DNA of 53,803 nt from Planctomycetota bacterium (GTDB lineage: Bacteria; Planctomycetota; PUPC01; JACPCR01), in contig JAQBXN010000048.1 of NCBI GenBank assembly GCA_027625095.1, positions 1 through 53,803 on the forward strand. Direction: 5' to 3'. A program made the position numbers and the translations under genes. Shown here piece after piece: positions 25,276 through 34,272 of this stretch (the stretch's first letter is position 1; the number at the start of each line of letters is the position of its first letter). The notes beneath the pieces were generated by a model. It saw nothing but the letters and a program-made list of their open reading frames with translations, ran no database searches and was not told the DNA's origin.

Positions 25276-26280
25276 TCATTCCTCGATTGGCTCTTCCGCT
25301 TCCGCCTCCTTCCCGACGCGCCCCAGAAAGATTCGTCTTTCGAGAGCTCGGTGATAATCGGTAAATTCTTTGTCTGCCGGTGCGTTCTTCATGGCATACA
25401 AAAACATCCGCATCTTGGCGTCGAAGTTGTCCATGATGTGAAGAAAGAAAGCTTCGGGAGTGGATGGCACCACCGGTGAGCCCCATTCCCTCTCACCCTG
25501 ATGAGAAAGGATGATGTGTTCAAGGTGGAGGAGTATGTCATCCGGAAAATCAGGTACCAGGGCAGCGTGTTTTCTGAGTAGATCGCGGCCCTGGATGATA
25601 TGCCCGATGAGCCGGCCTTTGGTGGTATAGTCGACTCTGGATTCGCCGGCGAGCTCCTCGGTCTTGCCTATGTCATGCAGAACCGCGCCGGCAATGACCA
25701 GGTCTTTATTGAGTTCACGATAATTGTCGAGCAGGCGAAGACAGTTATCGGTCAGCCAGACCGTGTGTTCGAGCAGCCCGCCGAAATAAGGATGGTGCAT
25801 CGATTGAGCGGCAGGCAATTTCTTGAACACCTCCTCTTTGGCGCCAAGGACGCTATGAACCATGTGCCGTATATGCTCCTCCTCGATTCGGTCTACCATC
25901 TGCTTCAGGCGAGCCCATAGCTCGTCGATGTCATATTCCGACCACTCCTGCAGCCACCGGACGTCGAACCCTTCTTCGAAATCACGCTCCTGCAGCAACC
26001 GCATCCGCTGAATGTTAAGCGACGGTTTGCCCTTGTAGGTGCGGACATCCACCTCTGCTTTCACGACATCGCCGGCCTTCAGCTCCCGATAACGATCTAT
26101 GTCATCCCAGATTCTGGAGTCCGTGATGCCGGTGCGATCTTTCAGGCGGATCGCCATGAATTCCTCCCCATCCGCTTTTGTGCGGATATCGATGGATTCC
26201 ACCAGGAAGTAGGAAATCTCGACATTCCCTTCCTGGAGTTCATTGATCCTCTTGAATTCGGGTCGTTTTCTTATGGGCAT
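25276..26280 (-). CDS. OB-fold plus HD-domain 3'-5' exoribonuclease-like protein (YhaM type)
   Basis: The 334-residue protein has an N-terminal OB-fold nucleic-acid-binding domain (ELQEGNVEISYFLVESIDIRTK through FMAIRLKDRTGITDSRIWD) and a central HD metal-phosphohydrolase domain with HTVWLTD and LHDIGKTEEL. This is the layout of B. subtilis YhaM and CBF1-type exonucleases that trim RNA or single-stranded DNA 3' ends. Start: the ATG at 26280 fits the family; the open frame extends to 26472 but overlaps the divergent ABC gene. It converges on the sulfatase with a 27-bp gap and is divergent from the ABC exporter. Confidence 0.87.
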   Translation of the reverse strand: MPIRKRPEFKRINELQEGNVEISYFLVESIDIRTKADGEEFMAIRLKDRTGITDSRIWDDIDRYRELKAGDVVKAEVDVRTYKGKPSLNIQRMRLLQERDFEEGFDVRWLQEWSEYDIDELWARLKQMVDRIEEEHIRHMVHSVLGAKEEVFKKLPAAQSMHHPYFGGLLEHTVWLTDNCLRLLDNYRELNKDLVIAGAVLHDIGKTEELAGESRVDYTTKGRLIGHIIQGRDLLRKHAALVPDFPDDILLHLEHIILSHQGEREWGSPVVPSTPEAFFLHIMDNFDAKMRMFLYAMKNAPADKEFTDYHRALERRIFLGRVGKEAEAEEPIEE

Positions 26281-26440
26281 GGGTAGTCTCTGCGCTCCGC
26301 GACAAGTTATGGGTCTGGCCGAAATCCAAGCAAAAAGGTCCATCCTAACCTTTCGCACCGTCAACTGAAGCAGATTTGTTAGCGCCTTGCACGGGGGATA
26401 GTATCCCTCGGCGAATACACCCTCGAATCGAGCTGAAGTT

Positions 26441-27442
26441 GTGTCCCTGATTGAAGTGAAGAACCTATCCAAGATTTACCAGGTCTACCGGAAGCAGCCG
26501 GGTTTTCTTGGTGCGGTGAAGGGTCTGTTTCATCGGGAATACAACGAGGTGCGTGCGGTCGACGGGGTGAGCTTCGAGATCGAAAAGGGGGAGATGGTGG
26601 CGTTCCTGGGGCCGAATGGCGCCGGCAAGACGACCACGCTGAAAATGCTTTCCGGACTCATCTATCCTACCGGCGGCACCGCTACAGTTCTGGGACACAA
26701 TCCCTGGCAGCGTGAAGATGAATATCGACGCCGATTCTCACTCGTTATGGGGCAGAAAAACCAGCTTTGGTGGGATTTGCCCGCGGAGGAGTCATTCCTC
26801 CTGAATAAAGAAATCTATGGTATCGATGACGAGAGCTACCAGGGACGCATCGAAGAATTAACACGATTGCTTCAGGTAACTGAAATTCTGAGCCAGCCGG
26901 TTCGCGAAGTTTCTCTCGGCGAACGCATGAAGCTTGAGCTCATCGCGGCACTGCTCCATTCCCCTGACGTCCTTTTTCTGGATGAACCAACCATTGGGCT
27001 GGACGTCATCGCACAGCGTACCATCCGGGAGTGCATCGCTCGGTACAACCGCGAGAAGGGGGTCACCATCCTGCTGACGAGCCATTACATGCGTGATGTG
27101 GAGGAGCTTTGCCGGCGAGTGATCGTAATCAATCATGGCAAGATCGAATATGACGGTAATCTGACCGGAATTTTAGAAAAGTTTGCACGGCACAAGCTCC
27201 TGCATATTCGGTTCAGAAAGTCGCCAACGGAAAGCGAACTCAATAAATTCGGTAGGGTCGTCAAGAATGTACCACCTACAGCAACGATAGAAGTTGCAAG
27301 GTCCAGGGTGCTGGACGCCAGTGCCCAGCTCCTGCAAAAGTATGAGGTGGAGGACTTGAGTATTGAAGAGGTGCCAATCGAAGAAGTCATGGCAAACATG
27401 TTTGAGCACAAAGAATTGAAAAACGGCAGCACGCCAGATTAA
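26441..27442 (+). CDS. ABC transporter ATP-binding protein (ABC-2 exporter, COG4586 type)
   Basis: The 333-residue ATPase powers the membrane proteins encoded next. It has Walker A (GPNGAGKTTTLK), Q-loop (GQKNQLWWDLP), a signature LGERMKLELIAALLHSPDVLFL with the variant LGER, Walker B aspartate in FLDEPTIGLD and an H-loop LLTSHYMRD. The MKLELIAALLH signature and a C-terminal about 80-residue extension are typical of the ATPase that pairs with two ABC2_membrane_6 permeases. The start is a GTG at 26441. The transported substrate is unknown; homologous three-gene sets are widespread in bacteria. It is separated from the first permease by 112 bp. Confidence 0.92.
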   Translation: MSLIEVKNLSKIYQVYRKQPGFLGAVKGLFHREYNEVRAVDGVSFEIEKGEMVAFLGPNGAGKTTTLKMLSGLIYPTGGTATVLGHNPWQREDEYRRRFSLVMGQKNQLWWDLPAEESFLLNKEIYGIDDESYQGRIEELTRLLQVTEILSQPVREVSLGERMKLELIAALLHSPDVLFLDEPTIGLDVIAQRTIRECIARYNREKGVTILLTSHYMRDVEELCRRVIVINHGKIEYDGNLTGILEKFARHKLLHIRFRKSPTESELNKFGRVVKNVPPTATIEVARSRVLDASAQLLQKYEVEDLSIEEVPIEEVMANMFEHKELKNGSTPD

Positions 27443-27554
27443 CCTGCGACCTTAAGTCTGTTCGTTACAGCAATTTATCTAAACCGAAGGTGTTGTGCTT
27501 TGCACCCCTGGGCTGGAGGGCGTAATGCCTTCGGCAGAAAGCGCGAACTGAAAT

Positions 27555-28364
27555 ATGAGAAAATACTGGACTGCATTCAAGGTTTCACTTTCAGAACGCC
27601 TGGTTTATCGGTTCAACTTTTTTGCCGGAGTCTTTGTTAAATTCCTCCCTCTGGTCACACATTTCTTTCTCTGGCGTGCTGTGTTTTCAACAAGGGACGG
27701 CGCGCCCATTGCCGGGTACACCCTGTCGTCCATGATGGCCTACTACATGCTGGTCCATGTAGCCAGAAGTTTCTCTTCCATGCCTAATCTGGCCCGAACC
27801 ACTGCGACCGAAATTCGTGATGGGGAATTGAACAAATTCCTGATCCGGCCCATTGACTATATTGTTTACACTCTGTGCCTGCGTATGGCGCACAAGCTTT
27901 GCTACTACCTTATGGCATGCCTGCCGTTTGCCGTTGTTATCACATGGCTGATCTATTCGGGCTACTTTGCACCCTGGCCTGGCTGGGAAACTTTCCTCTG
28001 GTTCCTGTTCTCGCTGTTCATGGCGTTCACGATGGGCTTCCTGTTACACATGATGTTTGGCCTGCTCGGTTTTTGGCTCCTTGAAATAAATACCCTTCTG
28101 TTCCTTTATTTCATGCTTGGTTATTTCTTCAATGGTCACATGATCCCACTCGATCTTCTGCCGGATTGGCTCAAAGGCATCGTGATGAATCTTCCATTTA
28201 AATACGAAGCGTATTTTCCAGTCACCGTTTATCTCGGCAGGTATACCAGGGATCAACTTCTCTATGAGTTTGGCATCGAAGCTCTTTGGATTATTGGGAT
28301 CTTTGCGATGGTCAAAATACTCTATCACCGAGGATTGAAGAGATATGGTGCGTATGGGGGCTAA
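27555..28364 (+). CDS. ABC-2 type permease, first subunit
   Basis: A 269-residue inner-membrane protein with about six predicted helices, opening MRKYWTAFKVSLSERLVYRFNFFAG, typical of ABC2_membrane_6 (COG4587-like) permeases. The DGELNKFLIRPIDY stretch is the cytosolic coupling segment characteristic of these subunits. It should form a heterodimer with the next gene product and the upstream ATPase. The stop is 7 bp before the start of the second permease gene, consistent with one transcript. Confidence 0.88.
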   Translation: MRKYWTAFKVSLSERLVYRFNFFAGVFVKFLPLVTHFFLWRAVFSTRDGAPIAGYTLSSMMAYYMLVHVARSFSSMPNLARTTATEIRDGELNKFLIRPIDYIVYTLCLRMAHKLCYYLMACLPFAVVITWLIYSGYFAPWPGWETFLWFLFSLFMAFTMGFLLHMMFGLLGFWLLEINTLLFLYFMLGYFFNGHMIPLDLLPDWLKGIVMNLPFKYEAYFPVTVYLGRYTRDQLLYEFGIEALWIIGIFAMVKILYHRGLKRYGAYGG

Positions 28365-28371
28365 CGAATAG

Positions 28372-29196
28372 ATGTTTCTTACCCGCTATCTGCGAATCTA
28401 CTTCGCCATGGCCAGGAACTGCCTGGTACGAGAGATGTCGTTTCGTGGACATTTCCTGATTACTGTAGCCTCTGAGACTCTGTGGTTTGCGCTGCAGATT
28501 GTGTTCTTTGAAGTCATTTTCATGAATAATGACGGAAAGCCTATAGCTGGTTGGACTAAGTACGAAGTTCTGTTCCTGCTCGGGACGCAGCACCTTATCA
28601 CCCAGTTTTTTGAGCTTGTCTTTTTTACGAATTGCATGGACATTTCCGACCAGATCAGAACGGGTGGCCTCGATTTTATACTTACAAAACCGGTTAATTC
28701 GCAGTTCTTATTGTCGCTGCGGAAATTGAATTTCAACAGCGTTGCCAACATTCCTGTCGCCCTTGCCATCCTTGGATACGCGGGCTACAAGCTGGGCGTT
28801 CATCTGACTTTCAGTAATCTGCTGGTTTACATCGCCCTTGTTGGCTGCGGGGTTCTGATTCTTTACAACACCCTCTTTATTATGGCCCTTTCGGCCTTCT
28901 GGGTAGTCCGAAATCAGAGCCTGTTCGAGCTTTGGTTCCCTGTTCGAAATTTTGCGAGCTATCCAATCGACATGTATCCGCCGAGCTTTAAATTCGTGCT
29001 TACTTTCGTGTTTCCAATACTTGCCGTCACGAATTTCCCGGCCATGGCCCTTATGCCTCTGACTTCAGAGATGAATCGTTCGGTTTTTAATCCGACCCAT
29101 GCCTGGTTTGTCGCTGGCTGGGCCATCGGCATGTTGGTTGTTGGTCATTTTATTTTTCGATTTGCTCTGCACCATTACCGCAGCGCAAGCAGTTAA
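28372..29196 (+). CDS. ABC-2 type permease, second subunit
   Basis: A 274-residue inner-membrane protein with about six helices and the same coupling motif (IRTGGLDFILTKPVNSQFL), typical of the COG3694 partner permease. It completes the three-gene exporter started at 26441. It begins 7 bp after the previous gene, so translational coupling is likely. It ends 142 bp from the convergent purH gene, with a hairpin in the gap. Confidence 0.88.
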   Translation: MFLTRYLRIYFAMARNCLVREMSFRGHFLITVASETLWFALQIVFFEVIFMNNDGKPIAGWTKYEVLFLLGTQHLITQFFELVFFTNCMDISDQIRTGGLDFILTKPVNSQFLLSLRKLNFNSVANIPVALAILGYAGYKLGVHLTFSNLLVYIALVGCGVLILYNTLFIMALSAFWVVRNQSLFELWFPVRNFASYPIDMYPPSFKFVLTFVFPILAVTNFPAMALMPLTSEMNRSVFNPTHAWFVAGWAIGMLVVGHFIFRFALHHYRSASS

Positions 29197-29272
29197 ATTT
29201 ACCCGGCCTGCGTAAGGACTCTGATCGAAATTAGTTTGCCAACTTCAAGACAACAAGAACATTCGGCTGTGC

Positions 29273-29295
29273 CACGGTTTGCTTGCCAAACCGTG
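29273..29295. terminator. Hairpin between convergent genes
   Basis: CACGGTTT (29273-29280) pairs perfectly with AAACCGTG (29288-29295) across a 7-base loop. It sits between the ends of the ABC permease gene and purH, where a bidirectional terminator is expected. The T tracts are part of the stem and no extra poly-T tail follows, so the call is moderate. Confidence 0.45.
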
Positions 29296-29337
29296 CAGGG
29301 AGCCCGATCTACACGGGTTGACCATGTAAAACGTGTG

Positions 29338-29937
29338 TCACACTTCAGCGATTTCAGCGGAGGACAGGTATTCCACAATGGCTGCGTCATAGCCGCTGGT
29401 CATCGTGTAGGCTTCGACTGCCAATTGGCGGCGTTTGGCCTGGTCGACGTTTCCTGACTCTTTGAGGGACGCCAGGATTTCTGAATACCGTTCAGGTCTG
29501 ACGACGATGATGACGTCGTGGTGATTTTTTGCCGAGGCGCGCACCATGCATGGGCCACCGATGTCGATGTTTTCGATGGCGTCTTCGAGCGTGCAATTCC
29601 TCTTGGCCACGGTCTGTTCGAAGGGGTAGAGGTTCACCGCTACCAAATCAATGGGGCCGATTCCGTGTTCTTCCATTGCTTGCATGTGGTCGGAGTTCGA
29701 ACGCATCCCGAGGATGCCTCCGTAGATCTTCGGATGCAGTGTCTTGACGCGGCCGTTCATGATTTCAGGAAAGCCGGTGTAGTCAGAAACGTCCCGGACG
29801 GTCACGCCGCTATCTCGAAGCTGTCGCGCCGTACCTCCGGTCGAAAGTATCTCGACACCGAGTTCTGCGAGCCCCCGGGCAAATTCGACAACTCCGTCTT
29901 TGTCACTCACACTGATTAGCGCTCTTTTGATATCCAA
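29338..29937 (-). CDS. purH: IMP cyclohydrolase (PurH N-terminal domain only)
   Basis: The product is 199 residues and matches only the first domain of bifunctional PurH, the MGS-like IMP cyclohydrolase that closes FAICAR to IMP in the last step of purine synthesis. Seen: RALISVSDKDG, STGGTARQLRDSGV, the phosphate loop GRVKTLHPKIYGGIL, NLYPFEQT and IGGPCMVRASAKNH. The usual 320-residue AICAR transformylase domain is absent: the frame stops after YDAAIVEYLSSAEIAEV, just where the linker would begin. The sequence downstream does not resume it in any frame. So the organism must encode a separate transformylase (PurH C-terminal or PurP). Confidence 0.9.
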   Translation of the reverse strand: MDIKRALISVSDKDGVVEFARGLAELGVEILSTGGTARQLRDSGVTVRDVSDYTGFPEIMNGRVKTLHPKIYGGILGMRSNSDHMQAMEEHGIGPIDLVAVNLYPFEQTVAKRNCTLEDAIENIDIGGPCMVRASAKNHHDVIIVVRPERYSEILASLKESGNVDQAKRRQLAVEAYTMTSGYDAAIVEYLSSAEIAEV

Positions 29938-30051
29938 AATTACCTCCAGTTTGTTCGATATGTTTGAAGGTCGGGATCATACAATTTTCGTTCGTAGAAA
30001 TGAATCACAGGATGCTCCGCCCATCCCTCACTTGACCGCCGGCAACGCAAT

Positions 30052-31173
30052 ATGCTCACTGAACAATCCCGAAAGACTGATTTTCCTTCGTTAGCAAATC
30101 GCACCTATCTCAACACCGCGGCCGAAGGCATCCCTCCGACTTGCGTTACGGACGCTTTAACCCAATACGGGCGGGATAAGGTCCTCGGAATGGATGGCCG
30201 ACCTTTGCACGAAGCGCAGTGGGAATCCGTGCGTTTGCTTGCCGCGGAATTCTATGGGCTCTCTTCCGACGAAATCGGAATCTGTTCGTGCAGTTCCGAG
30301 GCATACAATCTGGCGGCAATGGCTCTTCAACTGAAGGAAGGGGATGAAGTCATTGTGAACGATCTGGATTTCCCGGCAGGGGCCACACCCTGGCTGCAGC
30401 CAACCTGCCCGGCAGAGGTGAAGGTGTGGCGCTCTAACGAATGGGCGTTGAGGGTCGAGGATCTCATCCCCCTGCTTAGCGCGCACACTCGTATCGTGAC
30501 GGTTTCGCTGGTTAGCTTCTTTAACGGATTCATGATCCCGCTTCGAGAAGTGGCCGAGGCTGTTCAGAAAGATTCGAACGCTCTGTTGGCGGTGGACGTC
30601 ACTCAGGCACTTGGACGAGTGAAGCTCGATCTGACCGGCGCAGACCTGATCGTAAGCTCGACGCACAAGTGGATTCTGGCCAGCCATGGCGGAGGGTTGG
30701 TGGGCGTACCCTCTGCGAGGGCTGAGGAACTGACTACAACCGCGGGAGGCTGGTTTAATCTGAAAGATCCGTTTCGCGAGAATCGATTCGAATACGCCAC
30801 CAGTAAGCCCGGTGCGGCAAGCTTCATGGTCGGCATGCCGAACTACGCGGCGGCCTACGCCATCAACGCTGGCCTGAATTACATCAAGGGCGCAGGGATA
30901 GAAAACATCGAGCGCCAGACTCGGCCACTGGTGATGGCGTGTCTTGAAGGTATCAAGAATTTAACAGTGGAGAGGATCACACCGGATGAACCAAATGGTA
31001 TCGCCGGCATCCTGGCGTTTCGGCATCCGGATGCTGACCGCATCAGGGGTCATCTGCGCTCGAAAGATATCCACATCATGTGCCAGGCCGGCCGGATGCG
31101 TGTAGCGATTCATGGCTACAACACGATGGAAGATGTGGAGAAGTTGTTGGCCGCGTTGCGAGAGGCGCTCTGA
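30052..31173 (+). CDS. Class V aminotransferase (cysteine desulfurase-like)
   Basis: The 373-residue PLP enzyme has the fold of the NifS/isopenicillin-N-epimerase-like group. The opening FPSLANRTYLNTAAEGIPP, the aspartate in LLAVDVTQALGR and the Schiff-base lysine in VSSTHKWILASHGGG mark it. It lacks a clear cysteine-loop of NifS near the C-terminus, so it may be a lyase, epimerase or aminotransferase acting on an amino acid. Its stop codon abuts the stop of the convergent enolase-superfamily gene (TGA at 31171, TTA from 31174), with no gap. Confidence 0.88.
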   Translation: MLTEQSRKTDFPSLANRTYLNTAAEGIPPTCVTDALTQYGRDKVLGMDGRPLHEAQWESVRLLAAEFYGLSSDEIGICSCSSEAYNLAAMALQLKEGDEVIVNDLDFPAGATPWLQPTCPAEVKVWRSNEWALRVEDLIPLLSAHTRIVTVSLVSFFNGFMIPLREVAEAVQKDSNALLAVDVTQALGRVKLDLTGADLIVSSTHKWILASHGGGLVGVPSARAEELTTTAGGWFNLKDPFRENRFEYATSKPGAASFMVGMPNYAAAYAINAGLNYIKGAGIENIERQTRPLVMACLEGIKNLTVERITPDEPNGIAGILAFRHPDADRIRGHLRSKDIHIMCQAGRMRVAIHGYNTMEDVEKLLAALREAL

Positions 31174-32319
31174 TTACACGAAGCCCACTGATCCATCTTC
31201 GTTCGTCACGAAGGAGCGATGCCACGGCCGATATCCCTTCTCCTTCTGAAGGTATTCGTCGTTGAGTTCGATTCCCCAACCTGGCTTCTGGGGGACTGGG
31301 ATGAAGCCGTTTTCAACTATCAATGGCTCATCGACGAGGTTCCGACGGTCGGGGCTGTCGTCGGGTATATATTCAAGGACAAGAAAATTCGGTGTGGAAA
31401 CGGCGAAGTGCACACTTACCGCAGTGGCGACTGGCCCAAGTGGATTGTGCGGCGCAACGGAAACGCAGCAGGCTTCGGCAATGGCTGCGATCTTTTTGCA
31501 TTCAAGCATTCCGCCGACGAGACAGATGTCCGGTTGGATGATGTCTGCGGCCTTCTGTTGGAGCAGATCGAGGAATTGAAACTTGGTGGTCAGGCACTCT
31601 CCAGTCGCCAGCGGCACCATCATCTTCTGCTTCACCTCTGCCATGGCCCCAATGTTGTCCGGCCGGATTGGCTCTTCGATGAAGAACGGCCGGTATGGTT
31701 TGAGCACATCAGCAGTCTGGATAGCACGAATCGGTTCTCTGAGCCGGGCATGAATATCCACACCGATATCAATGTCATCCCCCACGGCGTTTCTGACCGC
31801 CGCCATTCGTTGCTCGGCATCGCGAAGCCATTCGCCTGTCACATCGACTCTGGTCGTTCCGCTGTAAGGCCCCATCTTCAGACAGGTGTAGCCATACTTT
31901 TCGATCAGGCCGAGGGCAGACTCGGCACACTGCTCAGGGGTGTTTCCGCCACAGCTCTGATACACCCGAACCTTGTCACGGCATTTGCCGCCGAGGAGCT
32001 GCCAGGCGGGCACACCAAGCGCCTTCCCTTTGATGTCCCACAGGCAATGCTCGATTCCGCTGATGGCAGCCATGTTCACCGGGCCGAACGGAAACCGGGT
32101 GTAGTTGTAGAGCTTCTGCCAGATGTGCTCGATATTGTGAGGATCGTCGCCAATCAACCAGGACTCAAAATCGCGAATAACCTCGACAGTAGCCAATTCC
32201 GGCCCACATGAGTAGGCCTCACCGATACCAGTAATCCCTTCGTCGGTGTGGACCTTAACGAAGACGAGATTGCGTGACCCCCGCGGGGCCAGGATGCTTT
32301 CAATGCTTGTGATTTTCAT
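31174..32319 (-). CDS. Mandelate racemase/muconate lactonizing (enolase) superfamily protein
   Basis: A 381-residue enzyme of the enolase superfamily, most like galactonate-dehydratase-type sugar acid dehydratases. Metal ligands are in GVDIHARL (first D), FFIEEPI (E) and ATGECL (E); the general base histidine lies in SVAPHNPLGPV, and the KMGPYSG stretch takes the place of the KxK motif. Start: ATG at 32319 matches the family opening MKITSIESILAPRG; an ORF extension to 32391 runs through a palindromic repeat and is rejected. It follows tdh on the same strand after a 71-bp gap holding the palindrome. The pair suggests degradation of an aldonate or amino-alcohol. Confidence 0.9.
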   Translation of the reverse strand: MKITSIESILAPRGSRNLVFVKVHTDEGITGIGEAYSCGPELATVEVIRDFESWLIGDDPHNIEHIWQKLYNYTRFPFGPVNMAAISGIEHCLWDIKGKALGVPAWQLLGGKCRDKVRVYQSCGGNTPEQCAESALGLIEKYGYTCLKMGPYSGTTRVDVTGEWLRDAEQRMAAVRNAVGDDIDIGVDIHARLREPIRAIQTADVLKPYRPFFIEEPIRPDNIGAMAEVKQKMMVPLATGECLTTKFQFLDLLQQKAADIIQPDICLVGGMLECKKIAAIAEACCVSVAPHNPLGPVATAVSVHFAVSTPNFLVLEYIPDDSPDRRNLVDEPLIVENGFIPVPQKPGWGIELNDEYLQKEKGYRPWHRSFVTNEDGSVGFV

Positions 32320-32400
32320 GGGGTGTAATGAGTAATGCGGAATGAGTAATACGGAATACGTAATGCGTATTACGTATTCCGCATTCCGCATTACGCTCCC
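32320..32400. repeat. Palindromic ATTACGTA/ATTCCGC word repeat between tdh and the dehydratase gene
   Basis: About 70 bases built from the words TAATGCGGAAT, TAATACGGAATACGTAA and their complements, including GGAATACGTAAT facing GTATTACGTATTCC. They can fold into a long hairpin. It includes the tdh stop codon at its right edge (32391) and lies between two genes of one minus-strand operon. Confidence 0.75.
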
Positions 32401-33419
32401 CAGCTCATCACAACCTTCCCCGCTTCTCCGCTTTTCATTACTTCAAAGCCTTTTTCAAATTCGGAGTAATGGAATCGGTGGGTAATCACCGGGCTGATAT
32501 CGAGGCCGCCCTGAAGCATTACGGTCATCTTGTACCACGTCTCGTACATCTCGCGTCCGTAAATTCCTTTGATTGTCAGCATGTTAAAGATGACTGTATT
32601 CCAGTCGATAGGCATCGATTGGTCTGGAATACCCAGCATTGCGATGTTGCCTCCGTGACACATATTTTCGAGCATTTCGCAGAAGGCGGCATGATTGCCG
32701 GACATCTCCAGTCCGACGTCAAAACCTTCCTTCATGCCCAGCTCTTTCTGTGTGTCCGCAATGCGTGCGTGCCGGACATCCAGTGCGATTGTGGCCCCCA
32801 TTTTCTTCGCCAACTCAAGACGCCAGGGGTTTACGTCTGTGACGACCACATAGCGGGCGCCGGCATACTGGGCAACCGCGACTGCCATCAGGCCGATGGG
32901 GCCGGCGCCGGTGATGAGGACATCTTCGCCAAGCAGGTCGAATGAAAGCGCGGTATGCACCGCGTTTCCGAAGGGGTCAAAAATCGAGGCAATGTCGCGG
33001 TCGATATCAGACGCGTGATGCCAGCAGTTCGTCATCGGCAGCGCGATGTATTCGCAGAAGGCGCCCGGCCGGTTGACCCCGATTCCGCTCGTGTCCGCGC
33101 ACAGGTGTCGCCGGCCAGCAAGGCAATTGCGACAGCGACCGCAGACCACGTGCCCTTCTCCGCTTACAACTTCGCCTGGATGGAAGTCCGAGACATTCGC
33201 TCCAACATCCAATACTTCTCCAACAAATTCGTGCCCGACCACCATGGGTATCGGGATCGTTTTCTTAGCCCAGGCATCCCAGTTGTAGATGTGGAGATCC
33301 GTGCCACAGATACCGGTGCGATCTATGCGGATGAGCACGTCGTTCACACCCACCTCAGGCTCGGGCACATCAAGAAGCCAGAGTCCGGGCTCAGATTGTG
33401 ATTTAACGAGTGCTTTCAA
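32391..33419 (-). CDS. tdh: L-threonine 3-dehydrogenase
   Basis: Tdh oxidises L-threonine to 2-amino-3-ketobutyrate with NAD+ in the cytosol. The 342-residue length equals E. coli Tdh (341). Seen: catalytic zinc ligands in GICGTDLH (Cys38) and GHEFVGE (His63, Glu64), structural zinc cysteines in CGRCRNC and RHLC, and the NAD site GAGPIGLMAV. The C-terminal HRFHYSEFEKGFEVMKSG is also Tdh-like. Because close zinc alcohol dehydrogenases share these motifs, another secondary alcohol substrate remains possible, and its location with an enolase-superfamily dehydratase hints at sugar-acid use. Start is the ATG at 33419, the usual MKALVKS opening. Confidence 0.93.
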   Translation of the reverse strand: MKALVKSQSEPGLWLLDVPEPEVGVNDVLIRIDRTGICGTDLHIYNWDAWAKKTIPIPMVVGHEFVGEVLDVGANVSDFHPGEVVSGEGHVVCGRCRNCLAGRRHLCADTSGIGVNRPGAFCEYIALPMTNCWHHASDIDRDIASIFDPFGNAVHTALSFDLLGEDVLITGAGPIGLMAVAVAQYAGARYVVVTDVNPWRLELAKKMGATIALDVRHARIADTQKELGMKEGFDVGLEMSGNHAAFCEMLENMCHGGNIAMLGIPDQSMPIDWNTVIFNMLTIKGIYGREMYETWYKMTVMLQGGLDISPVITHRFHYSEFEKGFEVMKSGEAGKVVMSWGA

Positions 33420-33698
33420 TTCAGGTGTCCTTTAATACGCGCAAAACTCATATGACGGATCCACATGCCCCGTACACCTCTGCCAGAGTTTGGTCATGTT
33501 TTCTTTAGAGACTGCCCTTCAGTGGTCAATATCCTTTATACCTCATTCCCCATCAACCATTCAGGATTCAGGAATCACCATCAACCTTTCACCCTCCTCT
33601 TTACGACAGGCCTGAATACTGGCTTGGCATTTCTTTGAAATTTTTGCAAAATCCCGTCGCTTTACATAGTGGAATATCTCCTTGGCAGGAAAAGTTCT

Positions 33699-34160
33699 GT
33701 GGCAGTTACAAAAGCAAAGAAGTGGTTCTTCGGTGGGGTAAGTGTCTTTGGTCTGATGCTGGTTGGTCAGCTCGCCTGCCACGTCCATCTCTGGACATCT
33801 CTGAACAAGATTCAAGACCTCCACGCATCTCCTGAGAATTTTTCAAAAAGCGCTTACATCAGCGGCAAGACGGGGAATGCGTTATCCATTCCTTTCACAG
33901 GCAGCGTCTACAGGCTCACCGATTCTACCGGTTCCATTTGGGCCCTGACCAAGTCAGATAACGTTTCGAATGATGAGTTCGTCGCGGTGAAGGGTTATGT
34001 GCAGAAGGAGTTTACCCTGGATGATATGGGTAAATGGAAGCCGATTTTCGCGTTATTGAAAGCAAAGGGAGTTTTCGATGATCTTTCGAATCCCGGAGCG
34101 GTCTTCATCGAAAAGGAACGGCAGGGAATCCTGAAAGCGGCTTTCAGCTCGGTGTGGTAG
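33699..34160 (+). CDS. Small membrane-anchored OB-like protein (hypothetical)
   Basis: The 153-residue product has a single N-terminal hydrophobic segment (FFGGVSVFGLMLVGQLACH) and a C-terminal region with the pattern of a small OB-fold: FTGSVYRLTDSTGSIWALTKS then VAVKGYVQK. Proteins like CcmE and YgiW-type OB proteins share this shape, but I cannot name a family. The GTG at 33699 is chosen because AGGAAAAG lies 4 bp upstream; a GTG at 33669 would give ten more residues. It is 112 bp from the convergent NDUFA9-like gene. Confidence 0.6.
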   Translation: MAVTKAKKWFFGGVSVFGLMLVGQLACHVHLWTSLNKIQDLHASPENFSKSAYISGKTGNALSIPFTGSVYRLTDSTGSIWALTKSDNVSNDEFVAVKGYVQKEFTLDDMGKWKPIFALLKAKGVFDDLSNPGAVFIEKERQGILKAAFSSVW

Positions 34161-34272
34161 GCGGTCGGCTGCGCGAATTGTTTGAGGGGTCAAAAGGCAG
34201 ATTCATGGATTCTCGAGCCCGCAAACAGTTCGTGCACCCCAGGAGGTCTCAGCGGGGCAACAAAGCCTGCGG

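Noticed and set aside
26281..26472. N-terminal extension of the HD-domain protein to 26472
   Set aside because: It overlaps the divergent ABC gene and adds a sequence with no OB-fold match; the ATG at 26280 fits the family.
32320..32391. Extension of the dehydratase gene to 32391
   Set aside because: It would translate a palindromic repeat; the family start is at 32319.
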